The position numbers and the translations under genes are program-made. Shown piece by piece: positions 35,437-46,030 of a stretch of DNA of 64,000 nt; the stretch's first letter is position 1, and each line of letters begins with the position of its first letter. This stretch comes from Alteromonas sp. BL110 (lineage in GTDB: Bacteria > Pseudomonadota > Gammaproteobacteria > Enterobacterales > Alteromonadaceae): assembly GCF_003443615.1 (NCBI RefSeq), contig NZ_CP031967.1, positions 2,604,001 through 2,668,000 on the forward strand, written 5' to 3'. The notes below the pieces were generated by a model. That model had not been told where the DNA came from. It saw nothing but the letters and a program-made list of their open reading frames with translations, and did no database searches.

Positions 35437-36852
35437 ATGGGACTAAATACAACGAAAGACGTAGCGCATCCAACGATGTATTCGAAACGAGCATCTTTGA
35501 GTTTGATCGCTGCCGCTATAATGGCGGCCACCGCACCGACGTTAGGTATGGCGCAAGAGCTAAGCCAAGAAAAGCCGATGTATGTACCACCTAGTGAACC
35601 CAATGAATTTCTTGATGGCAGAGTGCAAGTTAACTTCTTAGCTATGCAGAATTATCAAGCTATCCAAGCCAAAGATGGTGCGTTCCGCCCAGAAGATGAA
35701 ACCCAGTCTGATGGTTTCGGTCGTCTGCGCGTTAACTTGATGTTTAAGTTCAAAATTACCGAAAACATTACTGCTGATATTGATATTGCAGAAGAGCCTA
35801 ACGACTTCGGTAATAACGGCGACAGAGACTTTTCATTTCACCAAGACTTCGCCGGCGTTGAGTTCGATATGTTTGGTTTGACTGGCTACGAAAAAGAAAA
35901 CGCTAACCTTATTTTACGCGTGGGCAACATAGGTGCCTCTCCTTTCCAGTTTAAAGGGTTTCAAGACGGTGCGGACAACCAAGGTAACGCACTTATCGGT
36001 AACGGCATTAACGACTACGCCACTGCCGAAAACGGTATTCAGCTAAGCTACACCGAAACCTTTGATAGCGGCATTCTTCGTTCATACAACGTAGCCGGTC
36101 ACATGACTACGTCAAGCTTTGGTGAAGCTTTCCAAGAAGATCGCGGCTACAACTACCGCTTGCAAGGTACCTTGGAATTTGAGGGTGGTTTTAAAGCCGG
36201 ACTTAACTTCTTCAATGCTAATCAAGGGGATCAACTTGTATTCGAAAATGGTTTAGCCAGCTTAGATGGCGTTACCACGACCAACTATCGTTTTGGTGAC
36301 GGTGAAAACTATAACTTTTCTGCGTCTGCCTCCAGTGAACGTGATACTCACGTAGGCGCACTACCTGGACTTAATCAATCAATTATGCAGCTTAACTTGG
36401 CGTATCAGCCAAGCGACCAAACCAGCGTTATTTTAATGCTAGGTAAAGCAACTGATGATTATACCTTTGCAGACGTAGACGGTAATGCTGTTGCAGGTAT
36501 CACTTACTTCGGTAATGAAGGCGTGTTAGACCCAACCGGTACTACGTTCGATTCTAACCAAGTAATTGAAGCTGATTCGTCAGTTGAATACTGGGTGGTA
36601 GAAGCACAGCAGTACATTATTCCAGAGAAGCTCTATGTTGCTGCACGTTATGCAGAATCTGAAAATACGTCAGACCTTATTGAGCAAACAGATAATGAAG
36701 TTACTCGTCTACAGGTATCAGCGGGATATTGGATCAACGACCGTACCCTTTGGAAAGTTGAATACGTAGACCAAGACGAAGGCGTTAATTCTGGTGGTCA
36801 GATTGGTGCTGGTTTCGACGGTTTAACATCTGAAATTTCAGTTAAGTTTTAA
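35437..36852 (+). CDS. Outer-membrane porin, carbohydrate-type
   Basis: A 471-residue outer-membrane barrel with a late signal peptide (LSLIAAAIMAATAPTLGMAQ), alternating amphipathic strands and an aromatic C-terminus (LTSEISVKF). Long soluble loops include EEPNDFGNNGDRDFSF. It directly precedes the polyol-type ABC importer, so it likely lets the sugar alcohol or an oligosaccharide through the outer membrane. A GGTTAGACA/TGTCTAACC hairpin separates it from the binding-protein gene. Confidence 0.75.
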   Translation: MGLNTTKDVAHPTMYSKRASLSLIAAAIMAATAPTLGMAQELSQEKPMYVPPSEPNEFLDGRVQVNFLAMQNYQAIQAKDGAFRPEDETQSDGFGRLRVNLMFKFKITENITADIDIAEEPNDFGNNGDRDFSFHQDFAGVEFDMFGLTGYEKENANLILRVGNIGASPFQFKGFQDGADNQGNALIGNGINDYATAENGIQLSYTETFDSGILRSYNVAGHMTTSSFGEAFQEDRGYNYRLQGTLEFEGGFKAGLNFFNANQGDQLVFENGLASLDGVTTTNYRFGDGENYNFSASASSERDTHVGALPGLNQSIMQLNLAYQPSDQTSVILMLGKATDDYTFADVDGNAVAGITYFGNEGVLDPTGTTFDSNQVIEADSSVEYWVVEAQQYIIPEKLYVAARYAESENTSDLIEQTDNEVTRLQVSAGYWINDRTLWKVEYVDQDEGVNSGGQIGAGFDGLTSEISVKF

Positions 36853-36877
36853 TTGCAAGCCGAGTTTTAGCACAAAG

Positions 36878-36909
36878 GGTTAGACATTGATTTGCTTCGC
36901 TGTCTAACC
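36878..36909 (+). terminator. Hairpin after the porin gene
   Basis: GGTTAGACA pairs exactly with TGTCTAACC around a 14-base loop. There is no T run, so it may be a processing or attenuation structure rather than a full terminator. Confidence 0.5.
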
Positions 36910-37014
36910 ACCTAATTTACTTTAATACCTCTGATTTTCTTATCCCCGCGTTAACCCAATTTGGGCGGGGAGGGGAAAGTCATATCTAAAAAGAGTACAA
37001 AGGGGAGAGACCCG

Positions 37015-38322
37015 ATGTTAAAAAAACTATCTTTAATTATAGCCAGCGCACTAACTATTAATGCGGCAGCGCAGGCAGAAACTATCACTATCGCTACAGT
37101 AAATAATGGCGACATGATCACTATGAAGTCGCTTAGCAGCGAGTTTGAAAAGCAGCACCCTGATATTGACCTTAAATGGGTAACGCTAGAAGAGAACATT
37201 CTTCGTCAGCGCGTTACTACTGACGTTGCTACTAGCGGTGGGCAATACGATGTAATGACGATAGGCACCTATGAAGTACCGATTTGGGGCAAGCAAGGTT
37301 GGCTGACCGAGCTAAACGGGCTAGGTGACGATTACGATATTGACGATTTATTACCTGCTATTCGCAGCGGTCTTTCAGTAAACGACAAGCTTTATGCTGC
37401 GCCGTTTTATGGTGAAAGTTCAATGGTGATGTATCGCACCGACCTAATGAAAAAAGCAGGCTTGGAAATGCCAAAAGCGCCTACATGGAGCTTTATCAAA
37501 GAAGCTGCTGCAGCAATGACCGATAAAGACGCCGGGGTATACGGCATTTGTCTTCGCGGTAAAGCTGGGTGGGGCGAAAACATTGCGCTATTAACGTCAA
37601 TGTCTAACTCTTTTGGTGCTCGCTGGTTCGACGAAAATTGGAAGCCGCAGTTCGATTCTAAAGCGTGGAAAGACACCTTAGAGTACTACGTAGATGTGAT
37701 GGAAAAATACGGTCCTCCAGGTTCATCAGCCAATGGTTTTAACGAAAACTTAGCGCTCTTTCAAACTGGCAAATGCGGCATGTGGATTGATGCAACAGTA
37801 GCGGGAGGCTTTGTAACTAACGAAAAAGATTCTGAAGTTGCCGACAAAGTAGGCTTCGCGCTAGCGCCAGATAACGGTTTGGGTAAACGCGGAAACTGGC
37901 TATGGGCTTGGACTTTAGCTATCCCGTCAAGCAGCAAGAAAACCGATGCGGCGATGAAGTTTATTAGCTGGGCAACATCAAAGGGCTATTCAAACTTAGT
38001 TGCAGACAAAAAAGGGTGGGCGAATGTCCCTCCGGGCACACGTACCTCACTATATGAGAACGACGCTTATTTAGAAGCTGCGCCGTTTGCACAAATTACT
38101 TTAGATTCAATTAATTCTGCAGATCCGAAAAATCCAACAGTAGAGCCTGTACCCTACGTAGGTATTCAGTTTGTCGCAATTCCTGAGTTCCAAGGTATTG
38201 GCACTGCGGTAGGTCAGCAGTTTAGCGCAGCACTAACAGGTCGTATGACGGTAGACCAAGCTCTGCAAAGCTCACAGCGTTTAGTTGAACGCGCTATGCG
38301 CAAAGCACGTTACCCAAAATAA
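37015..38322 (+). CDS. ABC transporter substrate-binding protein, mannitol/sorbitol-like
   Basis: A 435-residue family 1 extracellular solute-binding protein. Signal peptide LSLIIASALTINAAAQAE, then TITIATVNNGDMITMKSL and the TYEVPIWGKQGWL segment typical of the SmoE/MtlE polyol-binding group. The ATG at 37015 is chosen because GGGGAGAG precedes it; the upstream ATG at 36961 would not give a clean signal peptide. First gene of a complete ABC importer with two permeases and an ATPase. A GGGAAAGTGC hairpin follows, which would favour higher levels of the binding protein. Confidence 0.88.
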   Translation: MLKKLSLIIASALTINAAAQAETITIATVNNGDMITMKSLSSEFEKQHPDIDLKWVTLEENILRQRVTTDVATSGGQYDVMTIGTYEVPIWGKQGWLTELNGLGDDYDIDDLLPAIRSGLSVNDKLYAAPFYGESSMVMYRTDLMKKAGLEMPKAPTWSFIKEAAAAMTDKDAGVYGICLRGKAGWGENIALLTSMSNSFGARWFDENWKPQFDSKAWKDTLEYYVDVMEKYGPPGSSANGFNENLALFQTGKCGMWIDATVAGGFVTNEKDSEVADKVGFALAPDNGLGKRGNWLWAWTLAIPSSSKKTDAAMKFISWATSKGYSNLVADKKGWANVPPGTRTSLYENDAYLEAAPFAQITLDSINSADPKNPTVEPVPYVGIQFVAIPEFQGIGTAVGQQFSAALTGRMTVDQALQSSQRLVERAMRKARYPK

Positions 38323-38337
38323 CCAGCGTTAACCATA

Positions 38338-38363
38338 GGGAAAGTGCTCTATCGCATTTTCCC
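38338..38363 (+). terminator. Attenuator hairpin between binding-protein and permease genes
   Basis: GGGAAAGTGC pairs with GCATTTTCCC around a six-base loop, between the binding-protein stop and the first permease. It fits partial termination or 3' protection of the binding-protein mRNA. Confidence 0.6.
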
Positions 38364-38389
38364 ATTTAATAATTATAAGAGGGCTAGTC

Positions 38390-39262
38390 ATGGCGACCAC
38401 ACAATCTCGTACTTTAGCCAAAATCATGCTTTTCCCTTCGGTCTCTTTGCTTTTAGCATGGATGATCGTGCCTCTATGCATGACCCTTTATTTCTCGGTA
38501 TTAGACTATAACTTGCTAATGCCGGGCGATAACGCATTTATCGGCTTTCTCAACTACGAGTTCTTTTTAACTGACCCCGCGTTTATCGAGTCATTTTTTA
38601 ACACCCTGCTGCTGGTAGGCGGTGTGTTGTTTATCACTATTTGTGGCGGAATTGGCTTAGCGGTTTTATTAGACCAGGCAATATGGGGACGAAACTATGT
38701 ACGCATAATGGTGCTTGCACCGTTTTTTGTTATGCCTACAGTATCGGCGCTGGTATGGAAAAACATGTTCATGAACCCAGTAAATGGTCTGTTTGCTCAC
38801 TTCGCTGAGTTCATTGGCGTAACCCCTATCGACTTTTTTGCTGAACTGCCTTTGCTATCAATAATTATCATTGTGTCGTGGCAGTGGCTACCGTTTGCTG
38901 CACTGATTTTACTTACTGCTATTCAATCGCTTGACCGAGAGCAACTAGAAGCGGCAGACCTTGACGGTGCCGGTCCATGGAGCAAGTTTGTATATATCGT
39001 GTTACCTCACCTTTCTCGCGCGGTTACGGCAGTAATTTTAATTGAAACGATTTTCTTGCTATCGATTTTCGCTGAAATTTTAGTAACGACCAGCGGTGGC
39101 CCTGGATATTCATCGACCAATATTACTTACCTTATTTATACCCAGTCGCTTCTTCAGTTTGATGTAGGCGGTGGTTCTGCAGGCGGCATTGTGGCAGTGG
39201 TCATTGCCAACATAGTCGCTATTTTCCTAATGCGCCTTATTGGCAAGAACTTAGAGGGATAA
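38390..39262 (+). CDS. ABC permease, polyol importer subunit 1
   Basis: A 290-residue membrane protein with six hydrophobic segments and a binding-protein-dependent transport loop (EAADLDGAGPWSKF, then IVLPHL). It belongs to the MalF/SmoF-type permeases. A GAGGG site precedes the ATG and the next permease starts 3 bases after its stop. Confidence 0.9.
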   Translation: MATTQSRTLAKIMLFPSVSLLLAWMIVPLCMTLYFSVLDYNLLMPGDNAFIGFLNYEFFLTDPAFIESFFNTLLLVGGVLFITICGGIGLAVLLDQAIWGRNYVRIMVLAPFFVMPTVSALVWKNMFMNPVNGLFAHFAEFIGVTPIDFFAELPLLSIIIIVSWQWLPFAALILLTAIQSLDREQLEAADLDGAGPWSKFVYIVLPHLSRAVTAVILIETIFLLSIFAEILVTTSGGPGYSSTNITYLIYTQSLLQFDVGGGSAGGIVAVVIANIVAIFLMRLIGKNLEG

Positions 39263-39265
39263 GTA

Positions 39266-40096
39266 ATGGCGATTAAAGATACGAATAAATCAAAACTTAT
39301 CTACACCCTTGCGGCGTGGACAGTAAGCGGGATGATTTTCTTCCCTATTCTTTGGACGATTATTACAAGCTTTAAAACGGAGTCAGAAGCCATTTCTGCT
39401 TCGCCTAGTTTGTTTATGTTCGATTGGACGCTGGAGAACTATGTAGAGGTGCTTTCTCGCTCTCCTTATTTCGACCATTTTATGAACTCGGTTGTGATTT
39501 CGCTTGGGGCTAGTCTTCTTGGGCTGCTTATTGCAATCCCAGCTGCTTGGTCTATGGCCTTCGTTCAAACTAAGCGCACAAAGAACCTGCTTATGTGGAT
39601 GCTCTCTACCAAGATGCTTCCACCGGTGGGTGTGTTAATTCCTATCTATCTGCTATTTCGCGATTTTGGATTACTAGATACACGCATTGGTTTGGTCATT
39701 GTAATGACGCTTATCAACCTGCCTATCATGGTATGGATGCTTTATACCTACTTTAGAGAAATCCCTAATGAAATCTTAGAAGCGGCACGTATGGATGGCG
39801 CTGGAATAAAACAAGAGATCTTTCAGGTGCTGCTGCCGATAGCGCTGCCGGGTATTGCGTCAACTTTACTGTTGAACGTTATCTTGGCGTGGAACGAGGC
39901 ATTCTGGACACTTATTCTTACCGCGGCTAACGCAGCGCCTTTAACCGCATTTATTGCCAGTTACTCAAGCCCTGAGGGGTTATTTTACGCAAAACTATCG
40001 GCTGCCTCCGTGATGGCCGTGGTACCAATTCTTATTCTTGGTTGGTTTAGTCAGAAACAGTTAGTGCGCGGCTTAAGCTTCGGCGCAGTTAAATAG
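39266..40096 (+). CDS. ABC permease, polyol importer subunit 2
   Basis: A 276-residue MalG/SmoG-type permease. The N-terminus ends in the usual FFPILWTIITSFK, and the EAA loop is EAARMDGAGIKQEIF followed by VLLPIALPG. Six membrane segments. Coupled to its neighbours by short gaps of 3 and 12 bases. Confidence 0.9.
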   Translation: MAIKDTNKSKLIYTLAAWTVSGMIFFPILWTIITSFKTESEAISASPSLFMFDWTLENYVEVLSRSPYFDHFMNSVVISLGASLLGLLIAIPAAWSMAFVQTKRTKNLLMWMLSTKMLPPVGVLIPIYLLFRDFGLLDTRIGLVIVMTLINLPIMVWMLYTYFREIPNEILEAARMDGAGIKQEIFQVLLPIALPGIASTLLLNVILAWNEAFWTLILTAANAAPLTAFIASYSSPEGLFYAKLSAASVMAVVPILILGWFSQKQLVRGLSFGAVK

Positions 40097-40108
40097 GAGA
40101 GCTTCAAA

Positions 40109-41149
40109 ATGGGAAGTATTACCTTAAAACAAGTTACAAAAAGCTTCGGCGACGTTAACGTGATTAAGCCGCTGGACTTAGAAATTCGAGATGGTGAATT
40201 CATCGTGTTTGTTGGGCCGTCGGGTTGCGGTAAGTCAACCTTACTTCGCATGATTGCGGGCCTTGAAGATACCACAAGCGGTACTATCGAAATTGATAAC
40301 CAGGACGCGACAGACATGCCGCCAGCGCAGCGTGGGTTAGCAATGGTGTTTCAGTCTTACGCCCTTTATCCTCATATGTCGGTGCGTAACAATATTGCAT
40401 TTCCGCTAAAGCAGGCGAAAGTAGCCCCAGCAATCATTGAACAGAAGATTGAAAAAGCGGCGAAAATGCTAAACCTGACTGATTATCTTGACCGCAAACC
40501 GGGTCAGCTTTCGGGCGGACAGCGCCAGCGTGTTGCTATCGGACGTGCTATAGTACGCCAGCCTTCAGCGTTCTTGTTTGATGAGCCACTGTCGAACCTA
40601 GATGCGTCACTTCGCGTGAACATGCGCCTTGAAATATCTGAGCTTCATAAAAGCTTAGATACCACTATGATTTATGTTACTCACGACCAGGTTGAAGCCA
40701 TGACCATGGCCGACCGAATTGCGGTATTTAATGGCGGTATTATCGAACAAGTAGGTACGCCTTTAGAGCTTTATCAAAAGCCAGTAAACCAATTCGTGGC
40801 AGGCTTTATCGGCTCACCAAAAATGAACTTTATTAGCGTAGATGCTAAAGCGGGCGACCCAACGTGCAGCTTGGGTGTTCGTCCAGAGCACTTTAGAATT
40901 AACGAAGAGAAAGGACTGTGGACTGGCAGAGTTGGAGTTATTGAACACTTAGGCTCTGAGACTTTCTTACATGTTCATGTTGACGGTGTCGGTACGCTAA
41001 CAGTGAAAGCTGATGGCGATTGTAAAGTCGCTTACGGCGACACCATTAACTTAACGGCTGCCGAGGAAAAAATTATGCACTTCGACAAAGATGGCGTAAC
41101 AATCCCCGAGTTGTCGTGGGGGGAAAAAGCGTCGTCTTCGGCCGCTTAG
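40109..41149 (+). CDS. ABC ATPase, polyol importer (MalK/SmoK type)
   Basis: A 346-residue ATPase with Walker [11 protein letters not shown]-loop MVFQSYAL, signature LSGGQRQR, Walker B AFLFDEP and H-switch [11 protein letters not shown]-terminal TOBE domain (GVRPEHFRI) marks it as the import-type CUT1 subunit. Last gene of the importer, followed by a long dyad. Confidence 0.93.
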   Translation: MGSITLKQVTKSFGDVNVIKPLDLEIRDGEFIVFVGPSGCGKSTLLRMIAGLEDTTSGTIEIDNQDATDMPPAQRGLAMVFQSYALYPHMSVRNNIAFPLKQAKVAPAIIEQKIEKAAKMLNLTDYLDRKPGQLSGGQRQRVAIGRAIVRQPSAFLFDEPLSNLDASLRVNMRLEISELHKSLDTTMIYVTHDQVEAMTMADRIAVFNGGIIEQVGTPLELYQKPVNQFVAGFIGSPKMNFISVDAKAGDPTCSLGVRPEHFRINEEKGLWTGRVGVIEHLGSETFLHVHVDGVGTLTVKADGDCKVAYGDTINLTAAEEKIMHFDKDGVTIPELSWGEKASSSAA

Positions 41150-41196
41150 CTGCATTTTTTAGGGTGTTGAAAGTAAAGGCTTTAACGAGTACATCT

Positions 41197-41240
41197 AAAG
41201 TGCACTATTGAGTTGCCAACATTAACCAATAGTGTACTTC
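41197..41240 (+). terminator. Long hairpin after the importer operon
   Basis: AAGTGCACTATTG pairs with CAATAGTGTACTT with one mismatch around a 16-base loop. The T run is weak. It may be a terminator or a mRNA-stabilising structure before the HAD gene. Confidence 0.6.
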
Positions 41241-41377
41241 TTTGCATTTAGGCGGTTACCGTTCTCCTAAAAGAAAGTACAAAAGTAACACGTTTTAAAA
41301 CGCAATTTAGTCAGTGATCGTAGCAAGGTATGAAAGGTATACCCGCTAACAGTGGGTAGGGCAAGTAAGGAATTATA

Positions 41378-42067
41378 ATGGAGCAGAAAAAGCCAACAGT
41401 AACAAATGCCGATATAGAGTTGGTTATTTTTGACTGTGATGGAGTACTTATTGACAGTGAGATTTTGTGCAAGCGCGTACTTATATCTATGCTACATGAC
41501 CTTGGCGTAAAAATAGATGGCGATTATTTCGATAGGCACTTTTTAGGTAAGAGTTATGATTCTGCAAAAGCGCAAATAGCCGAAGATTTTAATATCAGCC
41601 TCTCCGTAGCGTTTAAGGATGATTATTTGACTGCGCTACTGGCCGTATTCGCCGAAGAGTTAATGCCAACATCGGGTTTAGAGGCTATTTTGCAGCGACT
41701 CACTGTAAGCAAGTGTATTGCGACCAGTAGCCACCCCGAGAGAGTCACATTTTCTTTAAAAACTGCGGCATTAGATAGCATCTTTAATGGCCATGTCACT
41801 ACTAGCGCAGAAGTGTCAAGGGGAAAGCCGGCACCCGATATCTTTCTTTTGGCAGCGGAGAAAATGGGGATATCGCCTGAAAAGTGTTTAGTGATAGAGG
41901 ATTCAGATGCAGGTATTGAAGGTGCATTAAGTGCCGGAATGTCGGTAGTGAAATACACGGGGGCAAGTCATTTAGAAAAGGGGCAGCCTAGTATGTTTGT
42001 AGGGGTTCCCGTGATCGCGCACTGGAAAGAGCTACCCGAACTTTACCCAAGGTTGTTTAACGTTTAA
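41378..42067 (+). CDS. HAD-superfamily sugar phosphatase
   Basis: A 229-residue HAD subfamily IA phosphatase or phosphomutase. Motif I is [11 protein letters not shown], motif II is the TSSHPERV region, and motif IV is [16 protein letters not shown]. It resembles beta-phosphoglucomutase/YcjU-like phosphatases. It follows the polyol importer, so it may dephosphorylate a hexitol or hexose phosphate. An AAGGAA site precedes the ATG. Confidence 0.87.
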   Translation: MEQKKPTVTNADIELVIFDCDGVLIDSEILCKRVLISMLHDLGVKIDGDYFDRHFLGKSYDSAKAQIAEDFNISLSVAFKDDYLTALLAVFAEELMPTSGLEAILQRLTVSKCIATSSHPERVTFSLKTAALDSIFNGHVTTSAEVSRGKPAPDIFLLAAEKMGISPEKCLVIEDSDAGIEGALSAGMSVVKYTGASHLEKGQPSMFVGVPVIAHWKELPELYPRLFNV

Positions 42068-42115
42068 CCTAGCGTCTGAAGGTAATGCATTGAAGTAATG
42101 CGTTGTTTCAACAGC

Positions 42116-45100
42116 TTACTTCCACTCTTCGCTCGTTTCCCACTGCTTCATCCAGCTTGGTAGTGCGTCGGCATGCATGGGGCGGGCAATTCCAAACCCC
42201 TGTGCTAGCTCACAATTCAATGCTAACAGTGATGTTCCGTGAGCAATACTTTCTACACCTTCAGCAATAACACTGCGATTGAATGAATTAGCCAGGGCTA
42301 TCACACCAATAACAATCGTTTTATCTTCCAAGTCTTCTAGCATATCGCGAACGAATGATTGGTCTATTTTAATCACCTCAGCGGGCAGTCGCCTTAGGTA
42401 AGTCAAAGACGAGTAACCTGTTCCAAAGTCATCAATGGCGAAGGTGACGCCAAGCGCTACGCAGTCTGCCATAATTTCAGACACCTTTTTGATATTAGAA
42501 AGCTTGCTAGTTTCGAGCACTTCCAACTGTATTGCGTTAGGTGGTGTCTCCGGCACTTTTGACAGTAAATGCGCCAGGCGAGTGGGAAAATTTCTTTGTT
42601 GTATCTGCAATGCTGAAATATTTACGCTGATTTTAAGGTCTATGCCCAGTTGCTTCCACTTGTGGTGCTGCCGCAATGATTCTTCGATAACCCACTCCCC
42701 AACTTCAATACTCAGCGGATGATTCTCGATAAAAGGTAAGAATTCTGCCGGAGAAAGAAGCCCGCGAACTGGATGCTGCCAGCGAATCAACGCTTCTGCG
42801 CCCACAATCTCTCCCGTGCGCATATTTACTTTAGGTTGGTAGTAAAGTTCAAATTCATAGTTTTTAAGCGCGCTACCTATATTTTTAACAGTTCCGTGGC
42901 GAGTTTTAATCGCATCTTCTGACTGAATATCGAAAAGGTGAAAACAGTTTTTACCTTTTTGTTTTGCTAAGTACATGGCTTGATCAGCATGTCTAATTAG
43001 CTGCTCAGCATCAGTATCGTCGCTAGGATAGACGGTTAATCCAATACTTGCTGAAACTTTAAGTTCATTTTCTCCATACTTAACCGGTGTTGAAGCCGCT
43101 TTAAGCATGTTTTTTACAATAGGAATAAAGTCTTGGGCTTGCTTTAAATTAGTAAGTACTGCTACAAATTCATCTCCACCAAAACGGGAAATGGTATCTC
43201 CCTGGTTTAGCGTGCTTTTGAAGCGGTGAGCCAATGTAATAAGTAGCTCGTCTCCTACACTGTGTCCAAAGGTATCGTTTACGTTTTTGAACCCATCTAA
43301 ATCAAGCAAGACAACAGCGGCGTAATTTTTATTTGTCTTACATTGCGTAAGGGCGCTATCTAGACGTTCAGCGAGCAGAGTGCGGTTAGGCAAATTAGTC
43401 AGGACATCGTAATGAGCCATTTGCTCAAGACGATATTGTTGTTCTTTTGTTTCGGAGATATCGCTAAAAATGGCAATATAGTTTTTAATTGTGCCGTCAT
43501 CGTCTTTTACAGCACTAACCGTTAATAACTGGGCATATATTTCGTTGTTTTTTCTCTTATTCCATACCTCTCCCGCCCAATAGCCGTCATTGATAATTGA
43601 CTTCCAAAGGTTCTCGTAAAATTCCGGAGACTGCTTTCCAGATTTAAACATGCTGGGCTTATTGCCTAATACTTCGCTTCTAGAGTAGCCGGTTATATCT
43701 TCAAAGGTTTTGTTTACATCAATAATATTTGATTCACTATCAGTAATAAAGATGCCCTCTCTGGCGTGAGAGAATACGCTGGCTGATAATTTTAATTTAT
43801 CTTCTAAGCGTTTATTTACAGTTATGTCTTGAACTAATGAAACGACGCTAATTACTTTACCAGAGAAGTCCAAAATAGGCGTGCTGTACCATTCGCAAGT
43901 GATTGTTTCGAACAATCGAGTGAGATTATCGTTTACCTTACGCACGGTTTTCTTGCCTTCAACTAGTATTTCGAATACGTCGTTGATTTCATGGCGTAGT
44001 TCAACTGGAACCACAAGTTCTGAAGCATGTTTACCTATAGCTTCTTCCTTACTATAGCCAAAGATCAATTCAGCCGATTTGTTCCAATCAGTGCAGATAA
44101 AGTCTGTATCCCAAGTTACGCACCCTAAAGGCGTATTTTCAATATGACTTGCTAAGATATCTCGACTTGCCTGCAGTGAGTTTTGACTCTCAAGAAGCTG
44201 CTTTTCTGCATCTAGGCGCGTTCTAGCCATCTGTGCAAAACGTTGTTGTAGTTTTTTTAGCTCTATACTTCCCTTAGTTGATGTCTCATCAACCTCTTTA
44301 CCTTCAGCCAGCGCTGTAGTCGACTTCAAAAGAGTTTTTATGGGGATTAAAACGTTTTTTCTAATTAGCCATACTGAAACACCGACGAAAAATAAAACGA
44401 TCAACGCCAATATAAGGGTGGTTGTCATTAACCTAGTATCAATTGTTTCGAACGTGTTTTTCAGAGGAATACCAATGGTGATGTTGATATGCTGTCCATC
44501 ATCAAATAGCGGGTGTGTGACATAAACGCGTTGATAAGGGTCTTCGCTTAGAAAAACAGTATTATCTAATGTTGTGTTTGTATACTCGCTCTTATTTCCC
44601 TTTATCTCTAATGGAGTGCCTATCAGTTCTTGTCTAGCAGGGAATGCTGCTACAATTTTGTTTTCACTATCAGTTATAAATGCAACGGTATCATCGGGCA
44701 GGTAAGACTCTGAAAGTATTTCGCTCCACCACTCGAGTGATATAACAGCTACAACCAAACCGACTACATTGCCTTGATTCGGATTAATGACGGGGTAGGC
44801 AAAGTTAATACTAGTTAAATTCATTGCCCGGTCTATTTGAAATTCACTGATTGAGAATTTACGGGTGGCGACGGCTTGTTGTATATAAGGGCGGTCGTAA
44901 ACGTTTACCGAGCGCTTTAAGTTTCGCGCATTACATAACAATTCACCATCTGCGCTTGGTACACCTAGATTGACATAATTACTGTTGACTTTAAGCACAT
45001 TCGAAAGGAACTGACTACACCGTTGTGAACTGGGCTGCTGCACTGCATCGAATTGCGCTAGATTTTTAAGGAAATGTCGCGTTTCCTCAATAAGGTTGGC

Positions 45101-45271
45101 TTGTATCTTCGAATGTGTTTTTGTGGTATTCACTGCTCGGCTGACTGCAGCCTTTATTGCCTGTTCTCTTTCCACGTATGTATTGTAAAAAATGCCAATA
45201 AAGCCGGGTATGGCAATCAGCAAAATAAGAATAATAACTCTTGCCTGTAGTGTCTGAAAAAGTTGCGGCAT
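42116..45271 (-). CDS. Membrane-bound GGDEF-EAL cyclic-di-GMP protein
   Basis: A 1051-residue signalling protein. Order of domains: N-terminal membrane segment, a dCache-like periplasmic sensor (about residues 35-275), a second membrane segment, HAMP, two PAS domains (about 375-490 and 495-610), GGDEF (RFGGDEFVAV) and EAL (AEALIRWQHP). Both catalytic motifs are intact, so it could make and break c-di-GMP. It is monocistronic and converges with the HAD gene 48 bases away. Confidence 0.93.
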   Translation of the reverse strand: MPQLFQTLQARVIILILLIAIPGFIGIFYNTYVEREQAIKAAVSRAVNTTKTHSKIQANLIEETRHFLKNLAQFDAVQQPSSQRCSQFLSNVLKVNSNYVNLGVPSADGELLCNARNLKRSVNVYDRPYIQQAVATRKFSISEFQIDRAMNLTSINFAYPVINPNQGNVVGLVVAVISLEWWSEILSESYLPDDTVAFITDSENKIVAAFPARQELIGTPLEIKGNKSEYTNTTLDNTVFLSEDPYQRVYVTHPLFDDGQHINITIGIPLKNTFETIDTRLMTTTLILALIVLFFVGVSVWLIRKNVLIPIKTLLKSTTALAEGKEVDETSTKGSIELKKLQQRFAQMARTRLDAEKQLLESQNSLQASRDILASHIENTPLGCVTWDTDFICTDWNKSAELIFGYSKEEAIGKHASELVVPVELRHEINDVFEILVEGKKTVRKVNDNLTRLFETITCEWYSTPILDFSGKVISVVSLVQDITVNKRLEDKLKLSASVFSHAREGIFITDSESNIIDVNKTFEDITGYSRSEVLGNKPSMFKSGKQSPEFYENLWKSIINDGYWAGEVWNKRKNNEIYAQLLTVSAVKDDDGTIKNYIAIFSDISETKEQQYRLEQMAHYDVLTNLPNRTLLAERLDSALTQCKTNKNYAAVVLLDLDGFKNVNDTFGHSVGDELLITLAHRFKSTLNQGDTISRFGGDEFVAVLTNLKQAQDFIPIVKNMLKAASTPVKYGENELKVSASIGLTVYPSDDTDAEQLIRHADQAMYLAKQKGKNCFHLFDIQSEDAIKTRHGTVKNIGSALKNYEFELYYQPKVNMRTGEIVGAEALIRWQHPVRGLLSPAEFLPFIENHPLSIEVGEWVIEESLRQHHKWKQLGIDLKISVNISALQIQQRNFPTRLAHLLSKVPETPPNAIQLEVLETSKLSNIKKVSEIMADCVALGVTFAIDDFGTGYSSLTYLRRLPAEVIKIDQSFVRDMLEDLEDKTIVIGVIALANSFNRSVIAEGVESIAHGTSLLALNCELAQGFGIARPMHADALPSWMKQWETSEEWK

Positions 45272-45590
45272 GTAATTCGTTTAAATCCATTTAAGCTGTG
45301 TAGTTTGGCGAACATCGGTGATTTTCGATATTCACAACTTTCCAAAAAGATTATACGTGCGCTCAATTATTAGCAGCTAATGCCAGTATAGTAAAAGTAT
45401 TATAGAACGGTTATTAAAGATAATATGATCAGTTTAAGTAAAGGGAACGCAACTTTTGTAGGTAATGGCTTTCTTCAAAAAATAACGCCATCAGCTATTC
45501 TCTTTTAGCGAGTGCTACCTATCAGGGGCATAGGGCTAATATCCATGGCTAAAAACCACGTAAAAGTGGAACATCACGATTTAAAACAAA

Positions 45591-45673
45591 CAAAGCCTCT
45601 TGCGAGGCTTTGCTTCAGCTTATAGCACTGTAATTTTGAAGTACATTATACTTATAAAAATAAGGGCCAGCCC
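45591..45673 (-). other. Remnant 3' end of a PL17-type lyase gene with terminator
   Basis: At 45650-45673 the sequence matches 22 of 24 bases of the 3' end of the PL17 lyase gene at 51051-51074, and one frame still reads AGPYFYK. A CAAAGCCTC/GAGGCTTTG hairpin at 45591-45612 mirrors the terminator beyond the intact copy. It marks one border of the cassette island. Confidence 0.6.
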
Positions 45674-45678
45674 GAGAA

Positions 45679-46014
45679 GTGATACGGCAATGCTTGTTGG
45701 GTAGGTTAAAGCCGCTGATTAGCATGACCTTGTTTTTGGGATACGAGGCAGTAAGCAAGCGAGACAAAATCAAAGAGTTGTGCCCGCTAACCGAGGACGA
45801 AGTGAACGAGTTATTAGCAGCATTTTTTAGTGTTTGCGAATGGGTGCAGATACATTATTTGTGGCGACCAAATTTAAAAGACGAAAGCGATAATTTTCTC
45901 ATTGAACTTGCAGTAGCAGGTAATGCCGAGAGCATTATTACAAATAACCTAAAAGGTCTGCGAAATGCGGAATTACAATTTGACGATTTGAAAGTGTTAG
46001 CGCCAGAAGATTAG
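45679..46014 (+). pseudogene. Truncated PIN-domain toxin
   Basis: Residues such as GRLKPLISMTLF, then SDNFLIELAVAGNAESIITNN, match the C-terminal two thirds of PIN-family toxins. The N-terminal strand with the first catalytic Asp is missing, since the frame begins at the junction with the lyase remnant. The product is almost certainly inactive. It is followed by a broken RHH antitoxin gene. Confidence 0.7.
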
Positions 46015-46030
46015 TTGAGAGGAGTTTAAT